A stretch of DNA of 64,000 bases from Psychrobacillus antarcticus (GTDB lineage: Bacteria > Bacillota > Bacilli > Bacillales_A > Planococcaceae), in contig NZ_JAIZDB010000019.1 of the NCBI RefSeq assembly GCF_029533155.1, positions 1 through 64,000 on the forward strand, in the 5' to 3' direction. Both the position numbers and the translations under genes were made by a program. The stretch's first letter is position 1. Every line of letters begins with the position of its first letter. Under the pieces are notes generated by a model that saw nothing but the letters and a program-made list of their open reading frames with translations, was not told where the DNA came from and did not search any database. Positions 27,986 through 37,652 of this stretch are shown piece after piece.

Positions 27986-30400
27986 TTAAATGACGATATT
28001 GATCATTTTACCTGGAATCGCAATAATTTTCTTCACTTCTTGGCCTTCCAACCATTGTTGGACTTGTTCAGAAGCAAGCGCTAATGCTTCTAACTCTTCT
28101 TTTGTTGCATCTTTAGCAACAGTCAATTTTGCACGAACTTTCCCTTTAATTTGAACAGGAATTTCTACTTCATTGTCTACTAATTTAGATTCGTCAAATG
28201 TTGGCCATTCTTCATACACGATTGTATCGTTATGTCCAAGAATACTCCAAAGCTCCTCTGCAATATGCGGAACGATTGGAGAAATAAGTTTCACAAAACC
28301 TTCTACATATTCTTTTGAAATTTGCTCTGCTTTATAGCCTTCATTGATAAATACCATCATTTGTGAAATAGCTGTATTATAATGCATTGCTTCAAAGTCT
28401 TCCGTTACTTTTTTAACTGTTTGATGATATGCTTTTTCCATATTATCAGAAGAAGTGTCTGTAACTTTAGCACTCAGTTTACCATCTTCATTTACAAGTA
28501 GACGCCAAATACGATCTAAGAATCTTCTTGAACCATCTAATCCGTTTGTAGACCATGGTTTCGAAGAGTCTAGTGGTCCCATGAACATTTCATATAGACG
28601 AAGTGAATCAGCACCATGACTTGTCACGATATCATCAGGGTTAACTACATTCCCTTTTGATTTGGACATTTTCTCGTTACCTTCCCCTAGAATCATTCCT
28701 TGGTTAAATAGTTTTTGGAATGGCTCTTTCGTAGTTACAACACCTATGTCATAAAGAAATTTATGCCAAAAGCGTGCGTACAATAAATGAAGGACTGCAT
28801 GCTCTGCTCCTCCTACATAAATGTCAACTGGAAGCCAACGTTTAGCAAGTTCTGGATCGACAAGTGCTTCGTCATTGTTTGGATCAATATAGCGTAAGTA
28901 ATACCAGCAGCTACCTGCCCACTGAGGCATTGTATTCGTTTCCCGACGACCTTTTTTGCCTGTTACTGGATCTACAACATTTATCCACTCCGTAATATTA
29001 GCAAGTGGTGATTCGCCTGTTCCACTAGGTTTAATATCCGTTGTTACCGGAAGCATTAATGGTAATTCTGATTCCTCTACAGGTGTAGAAGTACCATCTT
29101 CCCAATGGATGATTGGAATTGGCTCACCCCAATAACGTTGACGGCTGAATAACCAGTCGCGTAAACGGAACGTGATTTTCTTCTCACCTTTACCGTTTGC
29201 TTCAAACCATTCAATCGCTTTAGCAATCGCTTCTTGTTTATTTAAGCCATTCAAAAACTCTGAGTTAACAAGCGTACCGTCTGCTGTGTAAGCTTCTTTT
29301 GCGATATCCCCACCAGAAACTACTTCCACGATTGGTAGATCAAATTGTTTTGCGAACTCAAAGTCACGCTCATCATGCGCAGGAACTGCCATAATAGCCC
29401 CTGTTCCGTATGTTGCTAACACATAATCCGCAATCCAAATCGGCATTTTTTCGCCACTTACCGGGTTAATCGCATAAGCACCTGTAAATACGCCTGTTTT
29501 GTGTTTTGCAAGATCTGTACGTTCTAAGTCACTTTTCAATATCACTTGATCTTTATAAGCTTGCACTGCATCTGCTTGGTCAGCTGTTGTAATTACATCC
29601 ACAAGCTTATGTTCAGGTGCTAATACTGCATAAGTTGCACCAAAAATAGTATCTGGTCGTGTTGTAAATGCACGGAAGGATTCATTTGTACCATCTACTT
29701 CAAATGTAAGCTCTGCACCTTCAGAACGCCCAATCCAATTTCGTTGCATTTCTTTTAAGCTTTCTGGCCAGTCAAGATCATCTAAATCCTCTAAAAGTCT
29801 ATCGGCATAAGCAGTTATTCGAAGTACCCATTGACGCATTGGGCGACGTTCTACTGGATGCCCTCCACGTTCAGATAGACCATCGATTACTTCTTCATTT
29901 GCCAAAACAGTTCCCAAAGCTGGGCACCAGTTTACTGGCACTTCGTCGACATATGCAAGACCTTTTTTATACAGCTGAATGAAAATCCATTGTGTCCATT
30001 TATAATAAGAAGGATCTGTCGTATTTACTTCTCTGTCCCAGTCAAATGAGAATCCTAAATCCATCATTTGACGTTTAAATGTGGCAATATTTTTCGCCGT
30101 AAATTCTGCAGGATCATTTCCAGTATCGATTGCATATTGTTCTGCTGGAAGTCCAAAAGCATCCCACCCCATCGGATGAAGAACGTTATAGCCCTGTTTA
30201 CGTTTAAAAGCGCTTAGAATATCCGTTGCTATGTACCCTAGTGGATGCCCTACGTGTAGGCCAACTCCTGAAGGATAAGGGAACATATCCAATGCATAAA
30301 ATTTTGGTTTAGAAGGATCATCTGTCATTTTATACGTCTTATTTTCCTGCCAATATTTTTGCCATTTCTTTTCAATTGATTCATGATTAAAGCTCATCAT
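27986..30400 (-). CDS. leuS: Leucyl-tRNA synthetase
   Basis: This class I synthetase charges tRNA-Leu. The 804-residue protein is the bacterial size. The HIGH motif is HVGH at 49-52. The CP1 editing domain contains [12 protein letters not shown]. The KMSKS motif is present in [12 protein letters not shown], and a C-terminal anticodon-binding part ends [13 protein letters not shown]. Two adjacent ATGs can start it, with AGGAGG four and seven bases upstream. Expression is controlled by the leucine T-box more than 200 bases upstream, with an inserted repeat between the two. Confidence 0.97.
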   Translation of the reverse strand: MMSFNHESIEKKWQKYWQENKTYKMTDDPSKPKFYALDMFPYPSGVGLHVGHPLGYIATDILSAFKRKQGYNVLHPMGWDAFGLPAEQYAIDTGNDPAEFTAKNIATFKRQMMDLGFSFDWDREVNTTDPSYYKWTQWIFIQLYKKGLAYVDEVPVNWCPALGTVLANEEVIDGLSERGGHPVERRPMRQWVLRITAYADRLLEDLDDLDWPESLKEMQRNWIGRSEGAELTFEVDGTNESFRAFTTRPDTIFGATYAVLAPEHKLVDVITTADQADAVQAYKDQVILKSDLERTDLAKHKTGVFTGAYAINPVSGEKMPIWIADYVLATYGTGAIMAVPAHDERDFEFAKQFDLPIVEVVSGGDIAKEAYTADGTLVNSEFLNGLNKQEAIAKAIEWFEANGKGEKKITFRLRDWLFSRQRYWGEPIPIIHWEDGTSTPVEESELPLMLPVTTDIKPSGTGESPLANITEWINVVDPVTGKKGRRETNTMPQWAGSCWYYLRYIDPNNDEALVDPELAKRWLPVDIYVGGAEHAVLHLLYARFWHKFLYDIGVVTTKEPFQKLFNQGMILGEGNEKMSKSKGNVVNPDDIVTSHGADSLRLYEMFMGPLDSSKPWSTNGLDGSRRFLDRIWRLLVNEDGKLSAKVTDTSSDNMEKAYHQTVKKVTEDFEAMHYNTAISQMMVFINEGYKAEQISKEYVEGFVKLISPIVPHIAEELWSILGHNDTIVYEEWPTFDESKLVDNEVEIPVQIKGKVRAKLTVAKDATKEELEALALASEQVQQWLEGQEVKKIIAIPGKMINIVI

Positions 30401-30423
30401 AACTCCTCCTTAAATGTATAAAA

Positions 30424-30594
30424 AGCGGAAACGCCTATCTTTGGAAGTCAGCCTAAGTTCGCGACATCCTGTCGCAACGACTGACTGACCCACATCCTGT
30501 GTGCAACCGACAAGCGCTGGAAGAATTTCATGTAAAGGCGTCCTTTGCCTTTGCTGAAATTCTGAAGCGACTCGAGGGGCTAGGCGTTGAAGCT
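30424..30594. repeat. 171-bp MITE-like palindromic element between T-box and leuS
   Basis: The ends are inverted repeats: AGCGGAAACGCCTA at 30424-30437 and TAGGCGTTGAAGCT at 30581-30594. Inside are two mini-hairpins, GCGACATCCTGTCGC and CACATCCTGTGTG, spaced by about 16 bases, and AGAATTTCA / TGAAATTCT. Elements starting AAGCGGAA-CGCC are common in Bacillales intergenic DNA. It does not encode a protein and would be transcribed in the leuS 5' leader. Confidence 0.8.
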
Positions 30595-30599
30595 AGAAA

Positions 30600-30860
30600 T
30601 AAAAAAACTCGCCCCTTAAAAAACTAAGGGACGAGAGATATACTCACGCGGTACCACCCAAATTAGTGAAAACTTCACTCAACTTGATTCCTTAACGCGG
30701 AAAACGGTATAAGCTACTATCAGTTCACTTACACAGACTCTAAGGCGAGTTCAATAATTCGTAACGCTAACTTGCACCATCCGTTAGCTCTCTAAAGAAA
30801 CGAGATTTACCTACTAATCCTTTTCACAGTCGACTTCTATTAGATTTATCATAATGGATT
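30600..30860 (-). promoter_or_regulatory. T-box riboswitch for leucine (leuS leader)
   Basis: On the minus strand the specifier loop reads GAA-CTC-G, with CTC (Leu) at 30747-30749. The T-box motif TGGGTGGTACCGCG is at 30647-30660. The terminator CTCGTCCCTTA / TAAGGGGCGAG with seven T residues is at 30601-30635. All agree with the downstream leuS. Confidence 0.93.
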
Positions 30861-30883
30861 ACGGTATAAAATACAAGCTGATG

Positions 30884-31537
30884 TTAAATAGCCACATTTT
30901 CTTTCACATCTTTAATAATAAGCTCTGCTTCGGTAGCATCAATAATATCTTGAACTGAATAGCCCTCGAAAACTTCTTTTAGTTCAAGTCCACTTTCTGT
31001 TACTTCTATCATTGCCCGTTCTGTTATTATTTTATTCACAACTGCCTTACCTGTTAAAGGTAATTCACATTGTTTTTTTATTTTCGGAGAACCGTCCTTT
31101 GCACAATGATCCATAATGACGATAATTTTTTTAGCACCGTGCACTAGGTCCATTGCTCCTCCCATGCCCTTAATCATCTTCCCTGGAATCATCCAGTTAG
31201 CAAGATCACCTTTTTCAGATACTTCCATCGCACCTAAAATGGCTACATCTACATGACCTCCGCGAATCATCGCAAATGACTCTGCACTATCAAAAAAAGC
31301 AGAGCCGGGTATAGTAGTAACTGTTTCCTTCCCAGCATTTATAAGATCAGGGTCTACTTCTTGCTCGGTCGGATATGGTCCAATGCCAAGTAAACCATTT
31401 TCAGATTGTAAAACGACCGTTTTATCGGGGGAGATGAAATTCGCTACTAAAGTTGGAATTCCAATTCCCAGGTTTACGTAGTTTCCATTTTCGATTTCTT
31501 TTTCTGCTCTTCTTGCAATTTTTTCACGTGTATTCAA
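30884..31537 (-). CDS. scoB: 3-oxoacid CoA-transferase subunit B
   Basis: This subunit pairs with ScoA to move CoA from succinyl-CoA (or an acyl-CoA) to acetoacetate, the activation step of ketone-body use. The 217-residue protein has the catalytic glutamate E46 in [15 protein letters not shown], the family signature. [10 protein letters not shown] precedes it, and [23 protein letters not shown] follows. It is 13 bases after scoA. The downstream side runs into the leuS leader with only about 25 bases between, and no separate terminator is seen. Confidence 0.93.
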   Translation of the reverse strand: MNTREKIARRAEKEIENGNYVNLGIGIPTLVANFISPDKTVVLQSENGLLGIGPYPTEQEVDPDLINAGKETVTTIPGSAFFDSAESFAMIRGGHVDVAILGAMEVSEKGDLANWMIPGKMIKGMGGAMDLVHGAKKIIVIMDHCAKDGSPKIKKQCELPLTGKAVVNKIITERAMIEVTESGLELKEVFEGYSVQDIIDATEAELIIKDVKENVAI

Positions 31538-31550
31538 TCGAAACTCCTCC

Positions 31551-32240
31551 TTAAGAACGTGTCGTTAAACGTTCGATTCTTTTTTCCTGTTGTGCTTGAA
31601 ATAGACCTTGAACATAAATACTCGGTGTATGTATTTGAGCTGGAATTAAATCTCCTGTTTCCACAATTTCTTCTACTTCCGCAATGGTAATTTTACCTGC
31701 AGCTGCCATCATTGGATTGAAGTTTTGTGCTGTCTTATTATAAATAAGGTTACCAAACTTGTCTGCCTTAGCTGCTCGTATGAAAGCATAATCAGCTCGA
31801 AGTGCCTCTTCCAGTACATACTCCTTGCCATCATATACACGAACTTCTTTTCCCTCCGCTACTATAGTTCCAACACCAGCTGGAGTAAAGAATGCTGGAA
31901 TCCCTGCACCACCAGCACGGATTTTCTCTGCTAACGTTCCTTGTGGTGTCAATTCCACTTCTATCTCTCCGGAAATTACCTGTCTCTCAAACTCTTTATT
32001 TTCTCCAACATATGAACCAATCATTTTCTTTATCTGTTTATTTTTAAGTAGTAGTCCTAGACCCCACTCATCCACCCCACAATTGTTGGAGATAACCGTT
32101 AAGTCCTTCACACCTTTATCGACTAATGCTAATATTAACTGCTCTGGAATTCCAACAAGACCAAAACCTCCAACCATTAGTGTCATTCCATCTTGCACTC
32201 CTGCAACAGCTTCTTTAGCTGAATTATAAATAGGTTTCAT
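31551..32240 (-). CDS. scoA: 3-oxoacid CoA-transferase subunit A
   Basis: The alpha subunit carries the glycine-rich CoA-binding loop [14 protein letters not shown] (about 19-32) and [31 protein letters not shown] follows, as in SCOT-type transferases. The frame is open to 32309, but the ATG at 32240 gives the usual N-terminus [19 protein letters not shown] and has purine-rich AAAGGGG upstream. It forms an operon with scoB. A terminator-like hairpin at 32368 lies between the dehydrogenase gene and this one, so scoAB may have its own promoter or depend on read-through. Confidence 0.92.
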   Translation of the reverse strand: MKPIYNSAKEAVAGVQDGMTLMVGGFGLVGIPEQLILALVDKGVKDLTVISNNCGVDEWGLGLLLKNKQIKKMIGSYVGENKEFERQVISGEIEVELTPQGTLAEKIRAGGAGIPAFFTPAGVGTIVAEGKEVRVYDGKEYVLEEALRADYAFIRAAKADKFGNLIYNKTAQNFNPMMAAAGKITIAEVEEIVETGDLIPAQIHTPSIYVQGLFQAQQEKRIERLTTRS

Positions 32241-32367
32241 GCTCCCAATCCCCTTTCCTTTGTAAGCTTGATACATTCTTATTTTCTCAAATATCCGACA
32301 ACTTAGCAATCTATTTCCTAGTTCTGTTCCAAGATAGATCCTTATTCCATTTACCTACATCCTTATA

Positions 32368-32397
32368 AAAACGCACCGACTATTAAATCGGGCGTTT
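32368..32397 (-). terminator. Terminator after the hydroxybutyrate dehydrogenase gene
   Basis: Minus-strand stem AAACGCCCGA / TCGGTGCGTTT with one mismatch-wobble and TTTTTATAAGG following. Confidence 0.65.
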
Positions 32398-32413
32398 ATA
32401 TAAGTAATGAAAT

Positions 32414-33181
32414 TTATTGACTCGTGTAGCCACCGTCTAAAACAACTGCTTGACCCGTCATTCCTTTAGCTGCATCACTAGCTAAAAACAAAGCGAGATC
32501 TGCAATTTCTTTTACATCTAACAATCGTTTCTGTGGAACTAAAGGATATAACACATCTTCTAAAACAGATTCAACTGGAACATTACGTACTTTTGCTAAA
32601 TCCTTAAATTGATTACGAACAAGTGGTGTATCCACATATCCTGGACAAACAGCATTTACTGTAATCCCATCTGCTGCTGTCTCAAGAGCGGCAACTTTCG
32701 TAAGTCCAATTACGCCATGTTTAGCTGAATTATAGGCAGCTTTACCAGCAAAACCAACTAAACCGTTAATAGAGGCCATATTAATAATTCTGCCAAATCC
32801 ATTCTTCCGCATATATGGAAGAACATGTTTAGTAGCTATAAACGGTGCTGTTAACATTATTTTTAGCAACAACTCAAAACGTTCAGTTGGAAAATCTTCC
32901 AGCATCGCAACATGCTGCATCCCTGCATTGTTAATAAGAATATCAATACGCCCGTACTTTTCTACAGTGGCATTAATAGAATTAATTATATCTTCTTCCA
33001 CTGTCACATCACACTTAAGACCTAATACTTCCTCACCTAATAGTTTGGCAGCTACTTTTACTTGTTCTTCATTAATATCAGTTAATACTACAATCGCACC
33101 AGCTTTATAAAACTCCTGAGCAATCTCCAATCCAATCCCTTGAGCTGCCCCAGTTATAAGAAGCACTCTATCTTTTACCAT
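32414..33181 (-). CDS. 3-hydroxybutyrate dehydrogenase (SDR family)
   Basis: This NAD-dependent dehydrogenase oxidises 3-hydroxybutyrate to acetoacetate. The 255-residue protein shows TGAAQGIGLEIA (10-21), NNAG (84-87), the catalytic Ser138, and Tyr150/Lys154 in YNSAKHG. It continues through VNAVCPGYVDTPLVRNQ to GQAVVLDGGYTSQ. These C-terminal segments are typical of bacterial D-3-hydroxybutyrate dehydrogenases (B. subtilis YxjF type). The permease gene lies 46 bases upstream and the CoA-transferase genes downstream, giving a complete uptake-oxidation-activation route. Confidence 0.9.
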   Translation of the reverse strand: MVKDRVLLITGAAQGIGLEIAQEFYKAGAIVVLTDINEEQVKVAAKLLGEEVLGLKCDVTVEEDIINSINATVEKYGRIDILINNAGMQHVAMLEDFPTERFELLLKIMLTAPFIATKHVLPYMRKNGFGRIINMASINGLVGFAGKAAYNSAKHGVIGLTKVAALETAADGITVNAVCPGYVDTPLVRNQFKDLAKVRNVPVESVLEDVLYPLVPQKRLLDVKEIADLALFLASDAAKGMTGQAVVLDGGYTSQ

Positions 33182-33227
33182 TTGTTTACCCCCACAAAGT
33201 TTGTCGTATAAAAATTATTGAAAATTA

Positions 33228-34565
33228 TCATCCTAATCCAAATCCAAAAGAGAAGAGTACAATGGCAATTATTACACCAAGTATTGGAACTACCACAGTT
33301 GTTGCAGCTACTGGCCAATAAGCAGCACTATGTTTTTCTCCACATATTGATTGAATGGTAGTTACGACATACCCGTTATGTGGCAACGAATCAAGAGCAC
33401 CGGAAGATATTGCAACGACCCTGTGTAAAGCTTCTGTGTTTACACCCATATCCATATAGTGTGGTGCTAACAATGGCAATGCAATCGTTTGACCACCTGA
33501 TGAAGAACCTGTCATTCCAGCAATTACAGATACTGCTATAGCTGCTCCGATTAATGGTGAACCAGGGATATTTGTCATCGCTTCCACGGCAGTTGTAAAT
33601 GCAGGTACGTTTTTAGCAACTCCCCCAAAACCTACTACTGCTGCAGTATTACCAATTGCTATGATTGCTCCGACAGTACCTGCCGAAATTGCCTCCCAGA
33701 AATTCTGGGAGTATTTTCTTCCAACAATATAAGTTGTAATTACACCACCAAGTAATGCAATTATTAAGGCAGATTGCGCAAGACTGTTATGGAAAATATA
33801 AGAAATTAGAAGCACAACTACTAATGGAGTCATTGCTAAAAATGGATTCGGTAGATTTCTTTTTGTATCAAATGTTGGATATGTTTCACGGTCAATAAAA
33901 CGTTCTCCCTTATTAACTGCCTTCGAGATAATTCGTTTCAACCACCAATACCCAAAAGTCGCCATAAATACAGCGACAATAATACTTACTTCCCAGCCAG
34001 CATATGCATTCGTCCCTAAATATTGAATTGGAATCCAGTTTTGAATTTCAGGTGAACCCGCAGATGTCATCGTAAATGTTACAGACCCTAGCGCTAATGT
34101 CGCTGGTATAAAACGACGAGGTAAGTCCGCTTGTTTGAATAGAGAAATGGCCATTGGATATACAGAAAACGCTACTACGAATAGACTTACTCCTCCATAT
34201 GTTAATACAGCACAGGCAAGAACAATAGCAAGCACTGCATACTTCATTCCTAGTTTACCAACTATCCATTTGGATACGGAATCTGCTGCACCACTATCCT
34301 CCATGACTTTTCCAAATACTGCTCCGAGTAAGAACATCATATACCAAGATGCAATAAATCCCGTAAATCCAGACATATAACTAGTCACAAAATCTGCTTC
34401 ATCTTTGCCGGCAATCTGAGAAAATAATGGCATTCCACTAGTTAAAGCGACAACAAGTGCCGAGATAGGTCCAGCTATTAATATATTAACTCCCTTCATA
34501 GTCAAAATTATTAGTAAAGCTAAGCCTCCAATTAAACCAATCATACTTAATGCTTCCATTAACAA
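33228..34565 (-). CDS. GntP-family permease, probable 3-hydroxybutyrate uptake
   Basis: The 445-residue membrane protein has about 12 transmembrane segments and belongs to the GntP gluconate/hydroxy-acid permease family. Characteristic parts are GPISALVVALTSG near residue 32, IAGMTGSSSGGQTIALPLL (about 345-363) and SSGALDSLPHNGYVVT (about 385-400). The substrate is inferred from its neighbours, as with yxjC in B. subtilis. It is the first gene of the operon, with its promoter region at 34566-34998. Confidence 0.87.
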   Translation of the reverse strand: MLMEALSMIGLIGGLALLIILTMKGVNILIAGPISALVVALTSGMPLFSQIAGKDEADFVTSYMSGFTGFIASWYMMFLLGAVFGKVMEDSGAADSVSKWIVGKLGMKYAVLAIVLACAVLTYGGVSLFVVAFSVYPMAISLFKQADLPRRFIPATLALGSVTFTMTSAGSPEIQNWIPIQYLGTNAYAGWEVSIIVAVFMATFGYWWLKRIISKAVNKGERFIDRETYPTFDTKRNLPNPFLAMTPLVVVLLISYIFHNSLAQSALIIALLGGVITTYIVGRKYSQNFWEAISAGTVGAIIAIGNTAAVVGFGGVAKNVPAFTTAVEAMTNIPGSPLIGAAIAVSVIAGMTGSSSGGQTIALPLLAPHYMDMGVNTEALHRVVAISSGALDSLPHNGYVVTTIQSICGEKHSAAYWPVAATTVVVPILGVIIAIVLFSFGFGLG

Positions 34566-34802
34566 GTCCCCCTTTATTTTATTTCGAGATAGAATAATAA
34601 GCGTTCTAATTGTGGTAACAATTTATCAAAGTTCTAGAAACATATAACATTATCTAAAAAAATATAAGTAAGGCAGAAAACATCTTCTTTGAAATTTTTA
34701 GTCACCAGGACTAGTGGTCCTTGCATTTCTACATCCCACAATCTATATCTCTGCAGTAGAATAGATCTCTTAACTAAGATAAACGTGAAATAACTAGACT
34801 AT

Positions 34803-34816
34803 TAAAAGCGCTTACA
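34803..34816 (-). promoter_or_regulatory. Catabolite-response element (cre) candidate
   Basis: TGTAAGCGCTTTTA on the minus strand fits the CcpA-site consensus TGWAANCGNTNWCA with one mismatch. It lies about 240 bases upstream of the permease start, inside the 430-base spacer. The spacer also holds a weak -24/-12-like sequence (GGGATGTAGAAATGC, about 34715-34730) and nothing else I can name. Confidence 0.6.
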
Positions 34817-34956
34817 GTAGCCATTAAAACACACACGTAAATTTCATACAATAGTAATTGTGACGATACTGTTAAGCTTTATTTTTACATTATTCCTATT
34901 TTTCGGATAATTATATTAATAAAGCTAATAATAGTAGGATTTCTACAAAATAAAAA

Positions 34957-34995
34957 AATCCACTTTCCTGGATTCGTGTCCGGAAAAGTGGATTT
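34957..34995 (-). terminator. Terminator of the regulator gene
   Basis: Minus-strand stem AAATCCACTTTTCC / GGAAAGTGGATTT with a loop of about 12 bases and a T-run beyond. It closes the MFS-regulator unit. Confidence 0.85.
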
Positions 34996-34998
34996 AGG

Positions 34999-36342
34999 TC
35001 ATAAGTTGTGTTTTTTTATTTTTTCATATAGCGTTGATCTACTGAGACCAAGCTGCTTGGCAATTCGTATTTTATCATATTCTTCCTCTAAGTAAGATTG
35101 AAGCACTTTTTTTTCTACTTCCGCTAATATGTCCTCTAGTGTCCCAGTAGTTTGGAAAGAAGGTACATTACGCAGCTTTATTTGCGAAGGAAGTGCAGAT
35201 GGTAATATAATATCATTTTCAGCTAAATAAACTGCCGCTTGGAGGATATTTTGTAATTCTCTCACATTTCCTGGCCAATGATAGGATTGGAGTATTTCTC
35301 TCGTTTTAGTCGCTAATGTTACACTTCTGCGACCAGCTTGAAGCATAAACTTTTGTAGAAAATAGTTGAGTAAATCTACGAAGTCTTCCATTCTTTCCCT
35401 TAAAGGCGGGATTTTCAGCGTAATTGCTTGTAAACGGTAAAACAAATCTTCCCGAAACTTCTTTTCCTCTATCAATTGAGATAGGGATATATTGGATGAA
35501 ACTACAATGCGAACATTTACTTTTTCACTATTATCCGCATTCAATGGTAAAATTTCCTCTTCCTGCATTGCTCTTAAAAGCTTTGCTTGAAGTGTAAGAG
35601 GAAGTGCACTAATTTCATCTATATATATAGTCCCATTATCGGCCTGTTTAATCCTCCCATTATGTACTGTTCCGGTAAGCAGATTATATACACCAAATAA
35701 TTCTTTTTCCAGCAAATCAGCAGGAATTGCCGCACAATTTACTTTAACAAAAGGACAGTCTGATCGTTCAGATAGCTGATGAATGCTATGGGCGAACATG
35801 TCCTTCCCGGTTCCACTCTCCCCTTCTATTAATACTGGAAGATCACTTGGAGCAATGATTTCAATTGTGTCTTTTATTTTTCGAATGGCTGGAGAACTTC
35901 CTTTAATGCTTTCTAATCTGTATTCGGTATAACTATTATCTTCTATATTTAACTGAATTCTTTCCATTGTGTTCCTAACATGAGAACTTAACTTTTTCCA
36001 ATCAGACATATCTCGAAAAATAACACTTCCAAATGCGCCAACAATCTTTCCGTCTACAAAAAGAGGAACACGATTTGCAAGCATATAAGTTCCTTTAATA
36101 TAATGGGGAGAAGCATTATCGGGAATCCCTGATTTAATAACTTCATGCATTTTTGTATTTTCAATAATGTCAGCTACAGGTTTACCTATAGCTTCCTCTC
36201 TCTTCACTTCAAGAAAACGACAATAATCCTCATTAATATATAGAATTTTCGAGTCTGCATCTACTACAACAAACCATTGAAAAGCATTTTCTAAAATTTC
36301 AGCAAGAACCGATGTTGGTAAGTAATGTTGAAGATTTTCCAA
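34999..36342 (-). CDS. PAS-AAA+-Fis regulator of the NtrC/RocR type with degenerate GAFTGA loop
   Basis: The 447-residue protein has an N-terminal PAS domain (about 10-115, FVVVDADSKILYINEDYCRFL) and an AAA+ central domain. Walker A is GESGTGKD at 174-181, Walker B is TIYIDEI, and FREDLFYRLQ follows. A Fis-type helix-turn-helix closes it (about 425-445, IAKQLGLSRSTLYEKIKKH). Where sigma-54 activators carry GAFTGA, this one has NLLTGT (220-225). It may therefore act without sigma-54 or weakly with it. It probably controls the hydroxybutyrate operon. TTG start with AAGGATG upstream, one base after the MFS gene. Confidence 0.87.
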   Translation of the reverse strand: MENLQHYLPTSVLAEILENAFQWFVVVDADSKILYINEDYCRFLEVKREEAIGKPVADIIENTKMHEVIKSGIPDNASPHYIKGTYMLANRVPLFVDGKIVGAFGSVIFRDMSDWKKLSSHVRNTMERIQLNIEDNSYTEYRLESIKGSSPAIRKIKDTIEIIAPSDLPVLIEGESGTGKDMFAHSIHQLSERSDCPFVKVNCAAIPADLLEKELFGVYNLLTGTVHNGRIKQADNGTIYIDEISALPLTLQAKLLRAMQEEEILPLNADNSEKVNVRIVVSSNISLSQLIEEKKFREDLFYRLQAITLKIPPLRERMEDFVDLLNYFLQKFMLQAGRRSVTLATKTREILQSYHWPGNVRELQNILQAAVYLAENDIILPSALPSQIKLRNVPSFQTTGTLEDILAEVEKKVLQSYLEEEYDKIRIAKQLGLSRSTLYEKIKKHNL

Positions 36343-36343
36343 A

Positions 36344-37537
36344 TTAAATCACATCCTTCTCAGTAGCTTCTTTCTTAAGTGGACGATCATATAAAAGTGT
36401 CGGAACTATCGCTAGCCCAATAAGCAAAGTGAAAACTAGGAACATAGCTTGTACTCCATAAACATCAACTAATATTCCTCCAGCAAGTGGGCCAATCATT
36501 CTTCCGATAGTAGCCATGCTGTTCACGATACCTTGATAAAAACCTTCTCTTCCTTTTGGTGCTAACTGATCAGCTAATGTAGGTACTGCTGGCCAAATGA
36601 ATACCTCCCCGATTGTCAGGACAACCATTGCAACGATAAACATCGTATAATCTTCCGCAAAAGAAACAAAAACAAAAGACCCCATAAATATTACTATACC
36701 AATAATCATCTGTGTTTTTATCCGGTTCTCCAACCTATTGATAATCGGTTTAATAAGTGGCTGAGCTACTACTATAAGTGCACCGTTTATCGTCCAAAGT
36801 AAACTATATTGTTTTAAAGATATTCCTAAATCCAATACATGTGTAGAAATGGTTGAAGTCCATTGAACATAGGCTATCCAAGTAAGCATATATCCTATGG
36901 ATACAATCATCATTGCATAAAAAGGTGCCTTTTGTTTCATTTTTTTAGAACTTTTCAAAATAGATGCATTTATGTTAGGAGCCACGGACATTTTGCGGTA
37001 ATAGACTCCCGCAACCAACAGAAATAATACATATGTCAATAAATTCGCAAGAAATATATTATTAATATTATGATCCGCTACTAAACCTGCAACAGCGGGA
37101 CCAAGAGCCACCCCTACGTTTTGAGCCAAATATATGGCATTGAAAGCCCTGCGACCTCCCTCCGGCCATACACTTCCTACTAAAGCATACATACTCGGAA
37201 AAATTATTCCACCACTAAAACCAAGAATAGCAACAAACCATATATATTCTGGCCAGCCATGCCAAAATGTTAAGAACAATAGGGAGATCATCGACAATAT
37301 TATTCCAAACATAATAGATTTATATCCACCTATTCTGTCAAATAGATACCCTCCTAGTAAGTTACCGACAACACCCGTTCCAGCACTAATCATTAGTACG
37401 AATCCTGCCATCGTTAACGTTTGTCCTAAATGATCATGCATATATATTGTATGTAATGGCCATAAAAAAGAATTTCCCATCGTATTAATAAACATTCCCA
37501 ATATTAAAAACCATACTACTTTAGGCAATTTAAACAC
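36344..37537 (-). CDS. MFS transporter (YttB-like)
   Basis: The 397-residue protein has 12 predicted transmembrane helices and the major-facilitator loop motif GGYLFDRIGGYKS between helices 2 and 3. It is related to drug/solute exporters of the MdtG/YttB kind. Substrate unknown. In B. subtilis yttB lies near leuS and ytqA, so it may be a conserved neighbour rather than part of ketone-body metabolism. It is co-transcribed with the downstream regulator (one-base gap). Confidence 0.85.
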   Translation of the reverse strand: MFKLPKVVWFLILGMFINTMGNSFLWPLHTIYMHDHLGQTLTMAGFVLMISAGTGVVGNLLGGYLFDRIGGYKSIMFGIILSMISLLFLTFWHGWPEYIWFVAILGFSGGIIFPSMYALVGSVWPEGGRRAFNAIYLAQNVGVALGPAVAGLVADHNINNIFLANLLTYVLFLLVAGVYYRKMSVAPNINASILKSSKKMKQKAPFYAMMIVSIGYMLTWIAYVQWTSTISTHVLDLGISLKQYSLLWTINGALIVVAQPLIKPIINRLENRIKTQMIIGIVIFMGSFVFVSFAEDYTMFIVAMVVLTIGEVFIWPAVPTLADQLAPKGREGFYQGIVNSMATIGRMIGPLAGGILVDVYGVQAMFLVFTLLIGLAIVPTLLYDRPLKKEATEKDVI

Positions 37538-37652
37538 CTCACTTCTATTATACTCAGAAGAATATTGTATTCCTTTTCAAATGGCACTTCAAGAAGATTA
37601 GAACAAACTTAACAAACTCATGTTAAAATAGTCCTGTTAAGGAGTGAAGGAT

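Noticed and set aside
34713-34730. Sigma-54 promoter before the permease gene
   Set aside because: Only GG and GC at 12-base distance match; too weak to annotate, noted only as context.
30884-37537. Ketone-body module as recent horizontal transfer
   Set aside because: Base composition and codon use look like the neighbours and no mobile boundary is visible, so transfer is not supported from sequence alone.
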